NCBI RefSeq assembly: GCF_022539665.2
Contig: NC_081331.1
Span: 8,525,534 to 8,589,533, forward strand
Source of the DNA: Daphnia carinata
Lineage: Eukaryota > Arthropoda > Branchiopoda > Diplostraca > Daphniidae
Direction of reading: 5' to 3'
Length of the DNA: 64,000 bases
In this document: positions 21,593 to 33,212 of the stretch, piece after piece
Layout: the number at the start of each line of letters is the position of its first letter
How positions within the stretch are numbered: the first letter of the stretch is position 1
The notes under the pieces: generated by a model
The model's input: the letters and a program-made list of their open reading frames with translations, nothing else
The model's database searches: none
Told to the model about the DNA's origin: nothing
Program-made: the position numbers and the translations under genes

Positions 21593-23260
21593 TCATGAGT
21601 TCAGCGCCTCAAGTGGGAACAAGATAAACTATTTTTGACGGGAAAAACTTAGTACCGTCTTCACTTTAAACAATTCCCGTTCCTAAAATAGTTAATGTTA
21701 AGTTACACTACTAAAATGAGATATAGTTTAATGAATATCCTTTCGATTAATGTAATTGCGGCGTCTAGAAAACATTTCCTATATTTAAAAAAATTTCGAA
21801 AAAATGATGTAATGTCATTAGGCATCCTATAAGCACAACGCAGTGTTCGGATAATACATGACTTTTTTTCGATAGCGCAAGGGACCCTACCGCCATAAGA
21901 CAACATGTTAAAACGGCTGCGGATGGGGAATGGTCAAGGCTGGGCGGTGACTAGCGACGGACACAGCTGGGCGACAATAGTAGCTGGACGGTGGCGGGCT
22001 GGACAGCGACAGTAGCAGCACTGGTGGACGGGGTTGCACGGCGGATGACGGTAGAGCGCGGATGACGGACGACGGCAATGAAATGCAACGAGAATACCAA
22101 GGGTGAGTGAAGAAATAGTGTTACCAAGCAATGAAGAGACGACTCCGGGAGGCTTCGGTGAAAAATTGTGTGTATTATTAGTCCTAACCTGGCCTTTATA
22201 TATCATACAAAAAAAAACACCATTGACGGTTTTACATAATTCACGGAACATAAACTTAAACATTGGAATAGGTGTCGCTGCTGTACTGCATTGGCACGGG
22301 TTCCACGGATGGCATGCACAATACAAATACCACGAGCGTCGTAAACTACACAAGGAACACCTGAAAAAACAAGGCAATCAGAGAGCCCTCGGCCGTTTGG
22401 TACTAGAAATCAATTTAACATTACCACAGCAGCAATTGTACAGTTATATTGCAATTATACAGTGTAATAACCTATGGCGGGTGGAACCGAATAGTAGCGA
22501 GGTTAGTGAGCAAACGATGAATTTGCGTGTGACACTTGTATTTACTCTTAGCTGACTGACTTCCCGTCTGAGGTGGAATCTCTTACAATGATTACCGTTT
22601 ACCTTGGCCGCTGGGTGGCTACCGTGGGTTAATGCTAAACAGAGTCATCACATACAGAACAAAAACTTGTTTTACACCCGTTAGCACAGGTGTCGTCTCC
22701 GATCTTCATTCACCGGCGTAATTCGAAAATTCGAAACAGGATAAATAAAACCTTAACTATTTAATATTAGTCAACCCACAGAATAGTAATTAGGGAATAG
22801 TTAACCTCGCTAACTTTAACTAACTTTAAATCAAGGTCACGGCGTGATTCGAAATTAAGACTCCCGAGTCGCAGTCGGATGCTATAACATTATGCCGCAT
22901 AGCCAACACTCCTATCCCGAATCCCTCACAAGTTGACATCCACGTTTTATGCATAATTAACCATACTCACTTGTAGAAGCACTACACTTCGTCATTCTTT
23001 CTTCACTTTTTTCTTCTTTCCCTATCTCCAATTAATACAAGTGGTAAATCTAACTTTAAAAGAAATGAAAGAAAAACGAACCGTTGTGCGTCCTTGGAAG
23101 AACGCTACTCGACCCCACACAGCAATAAATAATTCCCCTTAGGACAACGTCAACGAAAACTGACACCTGTTAAAACAATCCAGTGACACCTCGAGAGACT
23201 TAGTGTCGAACTAAAACTTCGAAAAAAAGGGGGAAGCCGAAAATTACAAGTGGAGGGCTC
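21593..23260. other. No gene recognised
   Basis: Open frames at 21934-22377 (minus) and 22103-22555 (plus) overlap each other and show no recognisable motif; a ggacggtgg/gcggatgacgg repeat at 21950-22080 explains part of them. The rest is AT-rich. Confidence 0.4.
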
Positions 23261-23263
23261 GAC

Positions 23264-23270
23264 TATATAA
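23264..23270 (+). promoter_or_regulatory. TATA box upstream of the 23406 gene
   Basis: tatataa lies about 140 bases before the ATG. It is followed some 30 bases later by a pyrimidine-rich possible initiator (tccactcacatc) and a 5' leader without upstream ATG. The spacing fits a RNA polymerase II core promoter. Confidence 0.55.
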
Positions 23271-23405
23271 GTCAACGCGATTCGAACGTCGATCCTCCAC
23301 TCACATCATATCATATCATCTCATCAACTCCACTGATCGCCCGCAGACCAGAGAAGCTGCTACACGACAGAGAAGAAAAGGAAAAGAAACAACACACATC
23401 CCAAT

Positions 23406-23867
23406 ATGGCCGACAACCCACGCCGCCCATGGTTACCCGCTGTTAAGCGTGTCTGCGCCCATCATGGTAAGCCCACTGACGTCATCAACCAGGCCTCTGC
23501 TAGCGTTGACGCTACCGAAGCCACGAACGAGCCTGTGACATCTGCAACCGCATCCCGCTCTAACGAAGCCGCACGGGAGCCAACAATTCCGCAACCTCCA
23601 GAAGATCCCAACACGGTGGAATCTTTTCGGAAGCGAATCCAGGATATGCAGTCGGAATTGAATTACGTGACCGACGTACTTAGCGAGCAGCTATTGCGTT
23701 TCATCGAACTCGGAAAATGGCGTCGGGCTACTGAAAAATTTAAGGAAATTCTGGATCTCGATCCAGCTAATCGGCCTCCACCACTTTTTGGATGGCCCGC
23801 CCAGAGCTGGGGAGACGAGGATTTGTGCATCCATTGCCATAACCCCCGCTATCCTTCACCTGTATAA
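23406..23867 (+). CDS. Uncharacterised 153-residue protein with its own promoter and poly(A) signal
   Basis: The frame is complete from ATG (aatATGg context) to TAA. The first 70 residues are rich in Ala, Thr, Glu and Pro and look disordered. Residues 75-125 are charged and probably helical (SFRKRIQDMQSELNY, RATEKFKEILDLDP). A short CIHCHNP element is at the end. A TATA box stands upstream and two overlapping aataaa signals at 23944-23954 lie downstream. I do not recognise the family. It could be a small host gene or the gag-like remnant of the retroelement or virus that supplied the envelope gene 1.4 kb downstream; the sequence does not decide. Confidence 0.5.
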   Translation: MADNPRRPWLPAVKRVCAHHGKPTDVINQASASVDATEATNEPVTSATASRSNEAAREPTIPQPPEDPNTVESFRKRIQDMQSELNYVTDVLSEQLLRFIELGKWRRATEKFKEILDLDPANRPPPLFGWPAQSWGDEDLCIHCHNPRYPSPV

Positions 23868-23943
23868 CATGTTCTTTTATCAATTATGTTATCCCTACTG
23901 ACTCATGTGCCTATCATATAGCCATTTCCTGCTTTTTTATTAA

Positions 23944-23954
23944 AATAAAATAAA
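23944..23954 (+). terminator. Polyadenylation signals
   Basis: Two overlapping aataaa hexamers occur 77-87 bases after the stop of the 23406 gene, followed by T-rich sequence. Confidence 0.5.
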
Positions 23955-23959
23955 CCAGG

Positions 23960-25236
23960 TGCAAGCAATAAGTAACTTTCTCCTGTATACACATTTATAA
24001 ACCATCCCATGAGCCCTACACATAAGAAAAAGGAGATATTCGCGTAGGTAGCCGTCGGAATATAGACATTAGAAAACAGTTATTTTTTATTTTTTTTTAT
24101 TTTTTCCCGCATTTACGCTACCCTCTATTCTACAATATACAATTTTCTAAGTTCAGTCTAAGTTTTTTTTTCCCTTTTATCTTTTACGTCAAAACTGCCT
24201 TTTGCCGTAGTGCCCTTGAAATACTTCCTTCGTGGTCGAATTCTTTTTCTCCCTTTTTCTCCCTCTCTTGGGTCCCTCGAATATATATAATATACAAAAC
24301 AAAATAAAACAATAGTCCATATGCCCCATAAGCCTACGCATCTTCCACTAGGTATTTACGCCTATTTCTCCCAACCTCCTCGTCTGGAACAAATTTCCCT
24401 TGTTTTAAGCGAGCCACTGCTCTCTTCCCCATATGTCTCGCTTCTTTCTAGCGCCATTTCGTTCTTCCCCCTATCTTTTCCCAAATATTGGACTTAGAAA
24501 AATAAAAGCTAGATTTACGTCATTTATTTTATCACATATCATAAATAATTGTTTGATCGCCTTTTTGCGTAGTTTAGCAACCTTAATGTATGGTAAGTTA
24601 TCTAGTCAGACTGAGTATTCGAACCTCATACCTCTAGCATCACAGCTGGGCGCTCTGTCATTCAGCTATTAGCACCTTTATTACGCTTTGCGTTGAGCTT
24701 AGGAAAAATACACCCTTCAAGCCCACCAAGTGCGCCCTTTTTCTCTTGCTCGTGTTTCACTTGCCTTTTACCCTGTCTGTATCCGCCCTTTGTTGTAACC
24801 CAAATGAAAATGGTCCCTATGTGCCTTTCCGTATTTCAATTGTAACCTGTATCTTTTTATTCACCTGCCTACATGATCCATCCTTTTCGGAATTTTTCTT
24901 TTGCATCGTGGAGATCGTTTTTCCCTCTTTCCAATGACATCAGTCATGATATTGAAATACTTACCCTTATACCAGATAAACTACGTTTTTCCATGCCATA
25001 TATGCATATTTTTACTCGCTCGCGACCATTGACAACTGTTTAAGGGCTGACGGTAGATCGTTGGCCTTTTCAATTGCCATCATATATACTTTTCGCTTTT
25101 GCTTATTATTTTTCTTCTTTTTATACTACTCTCCCTAGTTTAAGAAACCCACATGATGTCGTGTAATGCTTTTATCTTTACCTTTCACTGTTCGATATCG
25201 ATTGTAATGTTTACTATGTGTTGCCGTCTATAGAAA
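23960..25236. other. AT-rich stretch, no gene recognised
   Basis: The sequence is T-rich on the plus strand. Small open frames at 24433-24672 and 24746-24937 are hydrophobic through composition and have no supporting motif. It separates the 23406 gene from the envelope-like gene. Confidence 0.35.
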
Positions 25237-26890
25237 ATGTCACCGATTTCATTCGTGCTGTTGCTATGCCTTTACGGATTACACCCGCAGGCGTTTGAAA
25301 CAACTGTACGCAACTGTTTAGAGCCATCGAAGATGGGAATACTTCAATTTTCTGACGAAAATTGTCGGCCAATTACGCCTAACAGCACAACCATTAAAGT
25401 GAAATATGCAATTTATAGCGAAGAGCGTGCCGCGGCTAAATTTCCCGGTTATGTTTGCGCACGATGGAAGAATATACGGCGCATTACGATGAACTTTTTC
25501 GGCCAATTAGTGATCGTACCAGATAAAATCTCAATTGATACTTCGCCCGCCGAGTGCAACGAAATGATAAACCATAAACGATGTGACGATAATCGTATGA
25601 TTATTTCGGACGATAAGTATGTATTTGATGGCGAACCTGAAATTTTTGGTTATTGGTTACAAACGATCGATTCTGAAATTATAAATTGTGTTCTCGAGAA
25701 AATCCAACTTTTTCAGCAAAACGAAGATGGTGACTTTGCGACACCTATCGGAATGGCTTCCGCTGCAACCGAAAATCTGTCACACAATCACTTAACACTG
25801 ATTTGGGACACAACCTATACACAATAGACTAAATCGTACACTCGATTGGTGGAAGATGGAATAGGTACGTTGGTCCAACTAGCGGGAGACGAAGTGGTTT
25901 TCAGACTTCAAGACGACGCCAGACAACTTGATTTCCAACTGGCTCCTATAGAACGCTGTGCTTCCATACAAAACGACTGCTTCAATAGGACTTCGTCGTT
26001 TGAGATCAAATTTAACAGCCACCTTGCAGGCTCCTCCACCATCTACCGGCGAAAATTTAAACGTACCCGCAAATATACAATATATTCGAGACCAGCTGAC
26101 TGATCATGAAAATGAATTGGCAAATCAAATCAGATTAATACAATGTGAAGCTCGTAAAGCCAAACACGAACGAGCGGTAACCACTGCCCAATACAACGGA
26201 TGGTTGGCAGCTTCGCAATTAAATTTACCACAGTGCACGAAACTGCAAGCCTTTGGTAAAACGGCCGTACTGATTCAATGTAAGGCTTTAAACGTCACTT
26301 TTGAGACTATACTGACATCTTGCGGACCGCAACCAAAGTTTCAAAATTACACTATTAATCTTGACGTATGGGAACTTGTGAAATATTCCCCTTGTTACTG
26401 GACTAATGGTTTTGTTAATTTCAATGACAAACCTTATGCGTATCGTAACGACACCTGGAAGCCGATGGAAGCCAATTTTGTGTTACCGGAACAGACGCTT
26501 GCGCATTCTTTTCGGTACGAAAATGTTGCGTTCTTCGACTACGAACATCAAAGCAACCCGGCATATACCGACAATATGCTAAATCACATGAACATTATGG
26601 CCGATATAGCCGCAGCGATAAACGAACATCCACCACCTGAATTTACGTTACGCCATAAATACAGTGCATCGAACGTCTTAGTGACATCGGCTAGTGTCGG
26701 AACTTATACATCTTGGTGGGAGACTATCAAGAATTACTTCTTCATCGGCATATTATGTCTCTTAGTGCTTCACTTCTTTCGTATATGCTACGCTTGCGGC
26801 TTCTTCACCTTCATCTGGGCCGTCTGTTGTCGCCCTTCGGACGACCCACGACCAGCAGCTACCGAATCGATTGCCATGCATCAACTCTGA
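25237..26890 (+). pseudogene. Envelope glycoprotein-like gene, broken
   Basis: An ATG (gaaaATGtc) opens a frame with a hydrophobic signal-peptide-like start (MSPISFVLLLCLYGL) and many cysteines and N-glycosylation sites. It has one in-frame TAG at 25825-25827 and a change of phase near 26000, then an open frame to 26890. The distal part carries Cys-rich motifs (LPQCTKL, TSCGPQP, YSPCYW), a C-terminal hydrophobic segment near 26730-26830 and a short cytoplasmic tail. This is the layout of a type I viral fusion glycoprotein, as captured by some arthropod LTR elements or present as endogenous viral elements; a chuvirus-type source seems possible but is from memory. No LTR or pol is adjacent. The two breaks mean no full product. 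Confidence 0.6.
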
Positions 26891-26929
26891 TTACGGGACG
26901 TAATCGCACGCCGCCGGGAGTGATGTAAC

Positions 26930-27910
26930 GAAGCCGAATATATTACTTTAACTTTTTCTCGCTTTTGCTTCAGTAGTAAACACAAGTCTAGACATGGCAA
27001 GTGCAACACCATGTACGCAGTTCGGCCGACACAGATAAACACCTGCAGCTGACTCACGCAGACGATACGTCACCAACATCACGCCACGTCGAACGGCATC
27101 TTTTAATTGGCTGCCGCGTGAGCTGCACAACTCCGCCCAATCACGCCACTTTTGCAATATGCAAAGTTCCGTGATGAACCCAGCTATTGACGGGATCAGA
27201 CAAGTTGTTGCAGCCGAGCTGATTAGTTGCCTCTAACCAATTTTCCCCTTTGCTTTTAGCAGTAGTATTGTGCCTTACTTGATGTTTCGTTAACTAAACC
27301 TGTTGGTTAGAACTTGTACGCATTCAGAATTATCCCCGACGTTGATTGTCAAGTCTTACATATTGAACTCTTGCTTGTGTTTCGCTCGTGTGGAAGTTGA
27401 GTTGTCGAGTTCGCCCAGTGTCGTTTTTCGTCTCGTTCCTATACGTGATGATCACGGTAAGACCCAATTATAATTGTCTTCTTTAATTTGTTTCTCAAAT
27501 GTTTTTCCTTCTTCTTTGTTCTTTGTCTTTTAATTCTTATGTCTTAGCTTGAGATAATACATACATCATTGTGGGTAAAACGCCTCGAGTTCAATATATA
27601 TTTATTGTTTTAAATTCGTGAAGTCCATCTTCCTACACGGGAAGATGCTTTACACTTCCATTCGCGGGATTTCCTATTACTTTCCGTTTTCTACATTTTC
27701 TGACCTTGTATTGACTGATGTTTTATCTGCTTCCCTGAGGTTCTCACTTCCGGTTAATCGGTGTTACGGTTTGTCCTTCCCCGATTTCCCCGATTTCTGA
27801 ACCTTGAATTTCGAGCTTCTGGTTTCCGCTGCTCAGCGCTAAATCTCGCCCTACATAAATGCAACAGCAGTCAGCAAATTTTAATCACATGTCCCGGACT
27901 TTCAGCCTTT
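26930..27910. other. No gene recognised
   Basis: This is mixed-composition sequence after the envelope-like gene. A potential splice donor (cacg|gtaaga) occurs near 27460 but no exon can be supported. Confidence 0.3.
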
Positions 27911-27913
27911 TAA

Positions 27914-27950
27914 TTAATCTGTTCGGCGGCTTCAGCGCCGAACAGATTAA
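27914..27950. repeat. Perfect 15-bp hairpin
   Basis: Arms ttaatctgttcggcg (27914-27928) and cgccgaacagattaa (27936-27950) enclose a 7-base loop. No T run follows, and in a eukaryotic setting this is more likely a transposon relic or RNA stem than a terminator. Confidence 0.7.
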
Positions 27951-28217
27951 TAAACCCCTTTATGTGTTAATGTATTTTTGAAATATTCTTACCCAACAAT
28001 GGTGTTTTTCGTTTAACATGAGGATTAGTTGTCTCTTGGGAAGTTAAAGACCTCGATATTAATCGTTGCGACTCAGTCATGCCCGATGCATTTCAATTTT
28101 GGCCATGGGAAGTTTTGCTTCAATCGTTTGTTCCTGGCTGTATGGTTCCTGTAAGGGATAACATTTCGATTGATTCTAAACATGATAATGGCCAATAAGA
28201 CTTAACTAAAAAAAAAT

Positions 28218-28850
28218 TAGTTTTTTTACCACACATTGGTCGACAAACTATTGTTGCAGCTAATGGCTCAGTAAACGGTCCAGCATTTATAGTTTCAGTC
28301 ACGCAACTCTCTTCCATATCAGAATCAGAATTCTCAGAACCGACAGATGATAGTAAAAAGTTTGTATCCCGACTATCTTTCATTGACAAATCACTAATAT
28401 CAATTGGGTCAACTTCACTGCTAAGTCTTTCGTCAAAGTAGATGGATGAAGTCGGTAACCAGGATTGTGTGAGCTGTTTGGCTTTTTACTGTTGATTTCG
28501 TATCCTTCTACATCCCTCTGATCTGAGTATCTCCTTGAATTGATCAAAAATATCCCTGCTGACTCTGACGTGTCAGACCCATCTTTTTTGTTCATGGCTT
28601 TTTCAAAAGAATCTATTGAAACAAATAAATTTATTAGTACATAACAATTGTACATATACTAACATAACTTACCGTGACTAGAAAGAATTTTGCAATTATA
28701 GCGTTTCGATGACATTCTCAAAATTGCAATACCCTCAGACAATTTTCGGTGATTTTTGGAAGGCAAGGAACACCATCCACCATGACCCCAGGTACTAGGG
28801 ACGACTTCATTTTCTTTAGTTTTGTCTTGAAATTGCACGGTTAACAATGT
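28218..28850 (-). pseudogene. Two-exon gene fragment of an uncertain arthropod family
   Basis: Exon 1 (about 28850-28674) reads VQFQDKTKENEVVPSTW, then CSLPSKNHRKLSEGIA, and ends at CACG|GTAAGT. Exon 2 (about 28638-28218) follows a CAATAG acceptor and encodes an acidic, Ser-rich stretch (ENSDSDMEES), reached only through a change of phase near 28440. A sequence like EVVP-x-x-W followed by C-x-x-P recalls the N-terminus of arthropod proteins with a C-terminal DUF4806 domain, but no such domain is seen here. There is no clear start ATG. It is probably a decayed or partial gene. Confidence 0.35.
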
Positions 28851-28859
28851 AGTCTTTTT

Positions 28860-29920
28860 AATCAGATGTCAGCCAGTGAAAGTTAAACCCAAACGATAAT
28901 AAACACACAAGAAAATCCACTTGTTCACTGTAAAATTTAGCACCACTTCTTTTAATAACTGAAACTAGACTGAAAAAAGTGAGAAAAAAGGGGGTGTATT
29001 TCTGAAATGGTTCGGGACTCGCTTTTAGTTTGTCATTTGTTTTTTTTTCCAATTTCTCAAGCACTCTCTTTTGAAACTGTCGTCTGATATAAGTGAATTA
29101 TGACCATATTTTCATTCTGAAATGTTATTGATTGATTAGTTGTTTGTTACGTGCTTAAACATCACAACTTAAACCATCACTACAGTATGTATATCAGGAA
29201 AAGTGTTTCTATTGTTGTATTTTGATTTGACTTTTTTAATTATCAGAGTAATGACAGATAGAAATAAAAGGAGGCGAAATCAGGAAAATGCATCATACTT
29301 CAATTTTTGTGTGAGGATGACAACTACTCATATGACTTGTCAGAGTCAGATGTCAAAGTTGGTTCGATTTCCTGCCAACTTGATGTTGAAGGTGGTATTG
29401 TCCCTGATACACTAGCAGAAATTCAAATCCAACGGATACCTACATTAGACGTAAAAGCACATTATCTTGAATAAAATTTTTTGAAGTCTGAAAATAACCT
29501 TGCTTTGGTAAAAAGGAGCCCACAACACCTGTGGCAGTGTTCCTGACGTCTTCAGAGAACTATTCTGACGAGCAAGTACCAGACAGTCGTGGTAGTGATA
29601 GTAATCTTGAAGAATCGTTATCTACAACAATAGATTACGATTATTATCTACGACAATAGAATTTGATTTTGAGGGAACAGCAGCAAAAAATGAAGTGTCA
29701 ACTGGCGAACTTGCCCTAGGGCGCAGTTAGCTACGTGAAAATAGAAAATCACATAGACTTTTCCAAATGCGATCAACTATTGAAAATTTTGCATCCCTCA
29801 TCCTGATCTTCCTCTGTCAACCCGAACTCTTGTAAAAACACCTCGGAAAGCGAGTAAACATTCCAGGAATTCGACACTTGAAATCCGATGTTGAGGCCGA
29901 TAGTTGTGTTTTTCTTAAAG
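28860..29920. other. Possible decayed coding remnants, no gene recognised
   Basis: On the plus strand around 29300-29460 one phase reads DLSESDVKVGS and PDTLAEIQIQRIPT, acidic and without motif. Similar acidic scraps follow to 29700. These resemble the N-terminal linker of some transposase-derived proteins, but I cannot support a call. Confidence 0.25.
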
Positions 29921-29929
29921 ACATACATA

Positions 29930-30260
29930 AAGACGATAGTCCTGAGATAGTCTGATCTTGGGCGTCTTAGGAATATCTTATTCTAATCTTAGTCCTAAGT
30001 CCCGAGTTTGTCTTTCCGGGGACATCCTTAAGACATCTTTTTTTAGCTTCGAATCTCCTTGTCGTTAATTAAGCCTGTCTTGACATCTTAAAGACGTTAC
30101 TTTTTAGTCTTCGTATCCCGTTGACCAAAGGAAGTCCTGACCAGATATCTTTGAGACGTCCTTTTTTGGACAGAGATGTCTTTGTACCAAAGTAGGCCTG
30201 ACTGGACAACTTTTAGACGGCCTGTTTTAGTCTGGGATGTCTTTGGGGCTATGGGACATC
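29930..30260. repeat. Second GACGTC/GACATC-rich degenerate repeat
   Basis: It has variants of gacatcttaaagacgtcc, ggacatcc and agtcctga spaced 20-40 bases apart. It resembles the 410-670 region in its words but is more diverged. Confidence 0.5.
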
Positions 30261-30339
30261 CTTGGCATATCTTACAGTCAACCCGGTGCTATGTGGGTAA
30301 TGTGGTGGTGGTGGTATTCAGTGGGCTATAGTCTGAGAT

Positions 30340-30690
30340 TGATTGGGCTTCGTATATGATATTCTTTATTTGTTGATCGGTTCGGGGCGTCTGACTGGGG
30401 GTTCTAGGAAGAAATCGATGAGTAGGTCCGTTTTTTCTTTGGGGTCGGTGATAACGAGTTCACCATTGGCCCAGAGCGCTGCTGATGGCGCTGTGTGGTT
30501 GCGACAAGTCATCGTTTTAGTAAATAATTTACGGTAGGTAAAACGTAACTAATGTGAAAGGGGGTGTGGGGATGAGATGCCATTTTTGGGGTTGTTCCTC
30601 TTGAAAAATTTGTGGGTAGAAAATTTGGGTAAAAATTTGTGGGTAAAAACTTATGGGTAGAAAGGGTTAGACCAAAGAACACAGTGGTTG
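30340..30690 (-). pseudogene. LINE ORF2 linker fragment and adjacent minisatellite
   Basis: The minus strand reads ALWANGELVITDPKEKTDLL, which resembles the stretch between endonuclease and RT in I/Jockey-type ORF2. Directly upstream on that strand the sequence at 30521-30610 is shared with 34138-34230, showing that both are remnants of one family. A short gggtaaaaatttgtg repeat lies at 30610-30665. Confidence 0.55.
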
Positions 30691-30744
30691 GCAAAAAAGA
30701 AAAAGTGGTGAAGAATAACGTTCCAGTTTATGTTACCAAACACA

Positions 30745-31160
30745 CAGTAGGGGAGACCGGGGCTAATAGGGACACGGATTAGTTGGGACAAGCTATGTTT
30801 TTACAAAAACGCTTAATTATAAAACTATGCAATTTATACATCATGTTTGCTAACTACATGGGCATTTGGGGATGAGTTTTTGTGGTAGAGGTTGCATCCG
30901 TTGTTGAGATACGGCCATAAGAAATTTTTAAGGGTTCGTAAAATTATGTTGTGCTCTAATAAAATATTTATTTACGACTACGTTCTTTGATGTATAATTT
31001 TGCAAAAAATATGGTGAAATCCACTGTTTATTTTCCCACATTTCCTTGGTTTTCAAAAAAAAATTGTGAAGCGGTTTGCTGAAAATCACACATTTTCAAA
31101 GACACCACCTATGGGGCAGGTTGGGACAACAAATTCTGTGGTAAAATGGGACAGGATAAA
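30745..31160. repeat. Interspersed repeat bounded by ggggctaatagggac and ggggcaggttgggacaac
   Basis: The G-rich edges (gggagaccggggctaataggg and ctatggggcaggttgggac) enclose AT-rich sequence. Repeats with this wording are familiar in animal genomes, but I cannot name the family and see no open frame. Confidence 0.35.
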
Positions 31161-31559
31161 GCTATTCCGTGGCCGGATATATAAATTCCTTTCTTGCCAC
31201 TATGTTAATTTTTTCGTCCAAATTATTAGAACTCAGCTGTGATTTTACAGTTTGTATTTTCATCATTCTTATTTCAGTGTTAAAAAGTTTTTTAAATGCT
31301 GACCTCACTTTTTATCGTTTCATCAAAATAACTCGAAAACTTTTACAGTTTAAAGCTTCTAATTTATTTTTTAATTAAACCCCTAATTTCTATTATCTCA
31401 AATTTTTTAAACAAAATCCTTATCGTACTTCGAGTGGTATAATTCTTGTTTCAACTGCCTTGCGTCCAATTGCGGCCTAACTCCCTATACAAGGATTACA
31501 AAAGGGCGGAAAAGAAGAATGGTAAGGGCATGCCATTTCGGAACAGATTACTCAAAAAC

Positions 31560-32620
31560 CGTAACTTCAAAGAAAAAACTAAGTTCATTTTCGTGACCCA
31601 TGTTAAATTTTGGATCTAAATCGTGTATATTATTTGTTTATTGTTTATAAAAATTTTAAAAAGAAAAGTCGTTGCGTTATAACTACGAAAATCATAAAAA
31701 ATGGGCATCTCTCAGAACTCAATAAAAAAAAACATACATTATGCTCAAAATCAAACGCTGATTCTAACTAAGTAGTTCTAATAAAGTAGGTATATCGCAA
31801 CTACTTAAATATTTTAGATAATCCAAAAGCTCTGAACTATATGTAAAAACAAAATCCATTTTCATGATTCTTGTTAAATTTTTGATTTAAATCATTTATA
31901 GTTATCTAGATTTATTGATATTATTTTTTTAAGGGAAAAATTTTTAAGCCCGGCAAAATAAGCCAGACTTTCCCATATTTTATATTACTAAAAATCCATA
32001 AAAGCCATGCCAAAAAAAGTTCATTGTCATGATTCTAGTAAGTTTTTGAACCTAAATCATGCATAGTTATCTCTTTTATTGATTATTTAAGAAAAATCGA
32101 GGAACTTCGATGTGTCGCGCTAGCGCTGTAGCGTACTGGCGCGCTAGTAGGAATAGGAAAAATCGGGCTTATTTTGTCGGTTTAAAAATTTTTCCTTAAA
32201 AAAAATAATATCAATAAATCTACATAACTATACATGGCTTAAATTCAAAATTTAACAAGGATCACGAATATGAATTTTGTTTTTCCGTAGAGGATATGGA
32301 TTTTGAGTAATCGAAGAACTTTGATGCGTCACGCTAGGTTAGGCTAGTTTGTTGCGTACTGGCGCGCCACATCAATATATATGGCCGAGAGAAATTTTAA
32401 GCCCGACATAAAAATAAACCCGACTGTTCCTTTAAAAAAATAATACCATTAGATATAAATTACTATACATGATTTAGATTCTTAATTAAACGAGGACCAC
32501 GAAATGAATTTTTTTTACGTAGTTTATAGTTTGTAAGTAGTCTAAAATATAAAAGTAGTTGTGCTATTACTAATTTGATTGCGCTAGCTAGCGCTGCCGC
32601 GTATTCGCGCGCTAGTGTTT
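31560..32620. repeat. Cluster of direct and inverted AT-rich repeats with gcgctagcgct spacers
   Basis: A unit containing cattttcatgattcttgtta, atcatttatagttatctaga and tttaagggaaaaatttttaa occurs forward at 31820-31975 and reversed at 32160-32310. Partial copies lie at 31565-31650, 31995-32095 and 32395-32520. Three spacers carry gcgctagcgctgtagcgtactggcgcgcta or close relatives (32118, 32325, 32580). The nested palindromes suggest a foldback MITE family inserted several times. Confidence 0.6.
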
Positions 32621-33212
32621 AAACTATGATAGAATCTAAATGTGATACCACCTCATTTAGACTGTGGCAACCAACGCCACCAGAAGAATACTTGTAACCT
32701 AGAACTGCCACTGGATGGCGCAGAAGTTAGGGCATATAAGGAGGCCCTCAGCCTACCAGCAAGGTCACTCTCGCGATAGCCTCCACTAATTGATGTACTC
32801 GGAATAGTGCTCCCATAGTTTTCCAGAACTCTTGCGTGATTCTTTTGTTATGCTCAGCATCTAAGTGCCAATACACGAAGTCCTTTGGACCCCTCTCTGT
32901 CTTCATTAAACAAAATGGTTCGCTACAGCTATTAATAACCATAAAACAGAATTCCTTTAGAGAAATTCAAAGACCGCTATAAATTAGTTTTCGTTTTCCT
33001 TTTGTTTCGTGTCAGCTGTTTATCGTTTGTGTAAGTCGGAACAGAGTGCATTTTTTAAATTATTATTAAATAATAAGATGTTCATTTGATGGAACAGAAT
33101 CCTTTTATTGACAAGACTGATAAAGAAAACATTTGAAAGCGTCACGCTCAGCTCTGTTCCGTTAGCGCACCTCAAGAACCGATCAACTCATTTAAGGATA
33201 TAATCCCCCGCA

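Noticed and set aside
22103-22555. 150-codon plus-strand frame and overlapping 147-codon minus-strand frame
   Set aside because: They overlap in opposite directions, lack motifs and splice or promoter signals, and contain local tandem repeats.
27914-27950. Rho-independent terminator
   Set aside because: No T run follows and the genome is eukaryotic.
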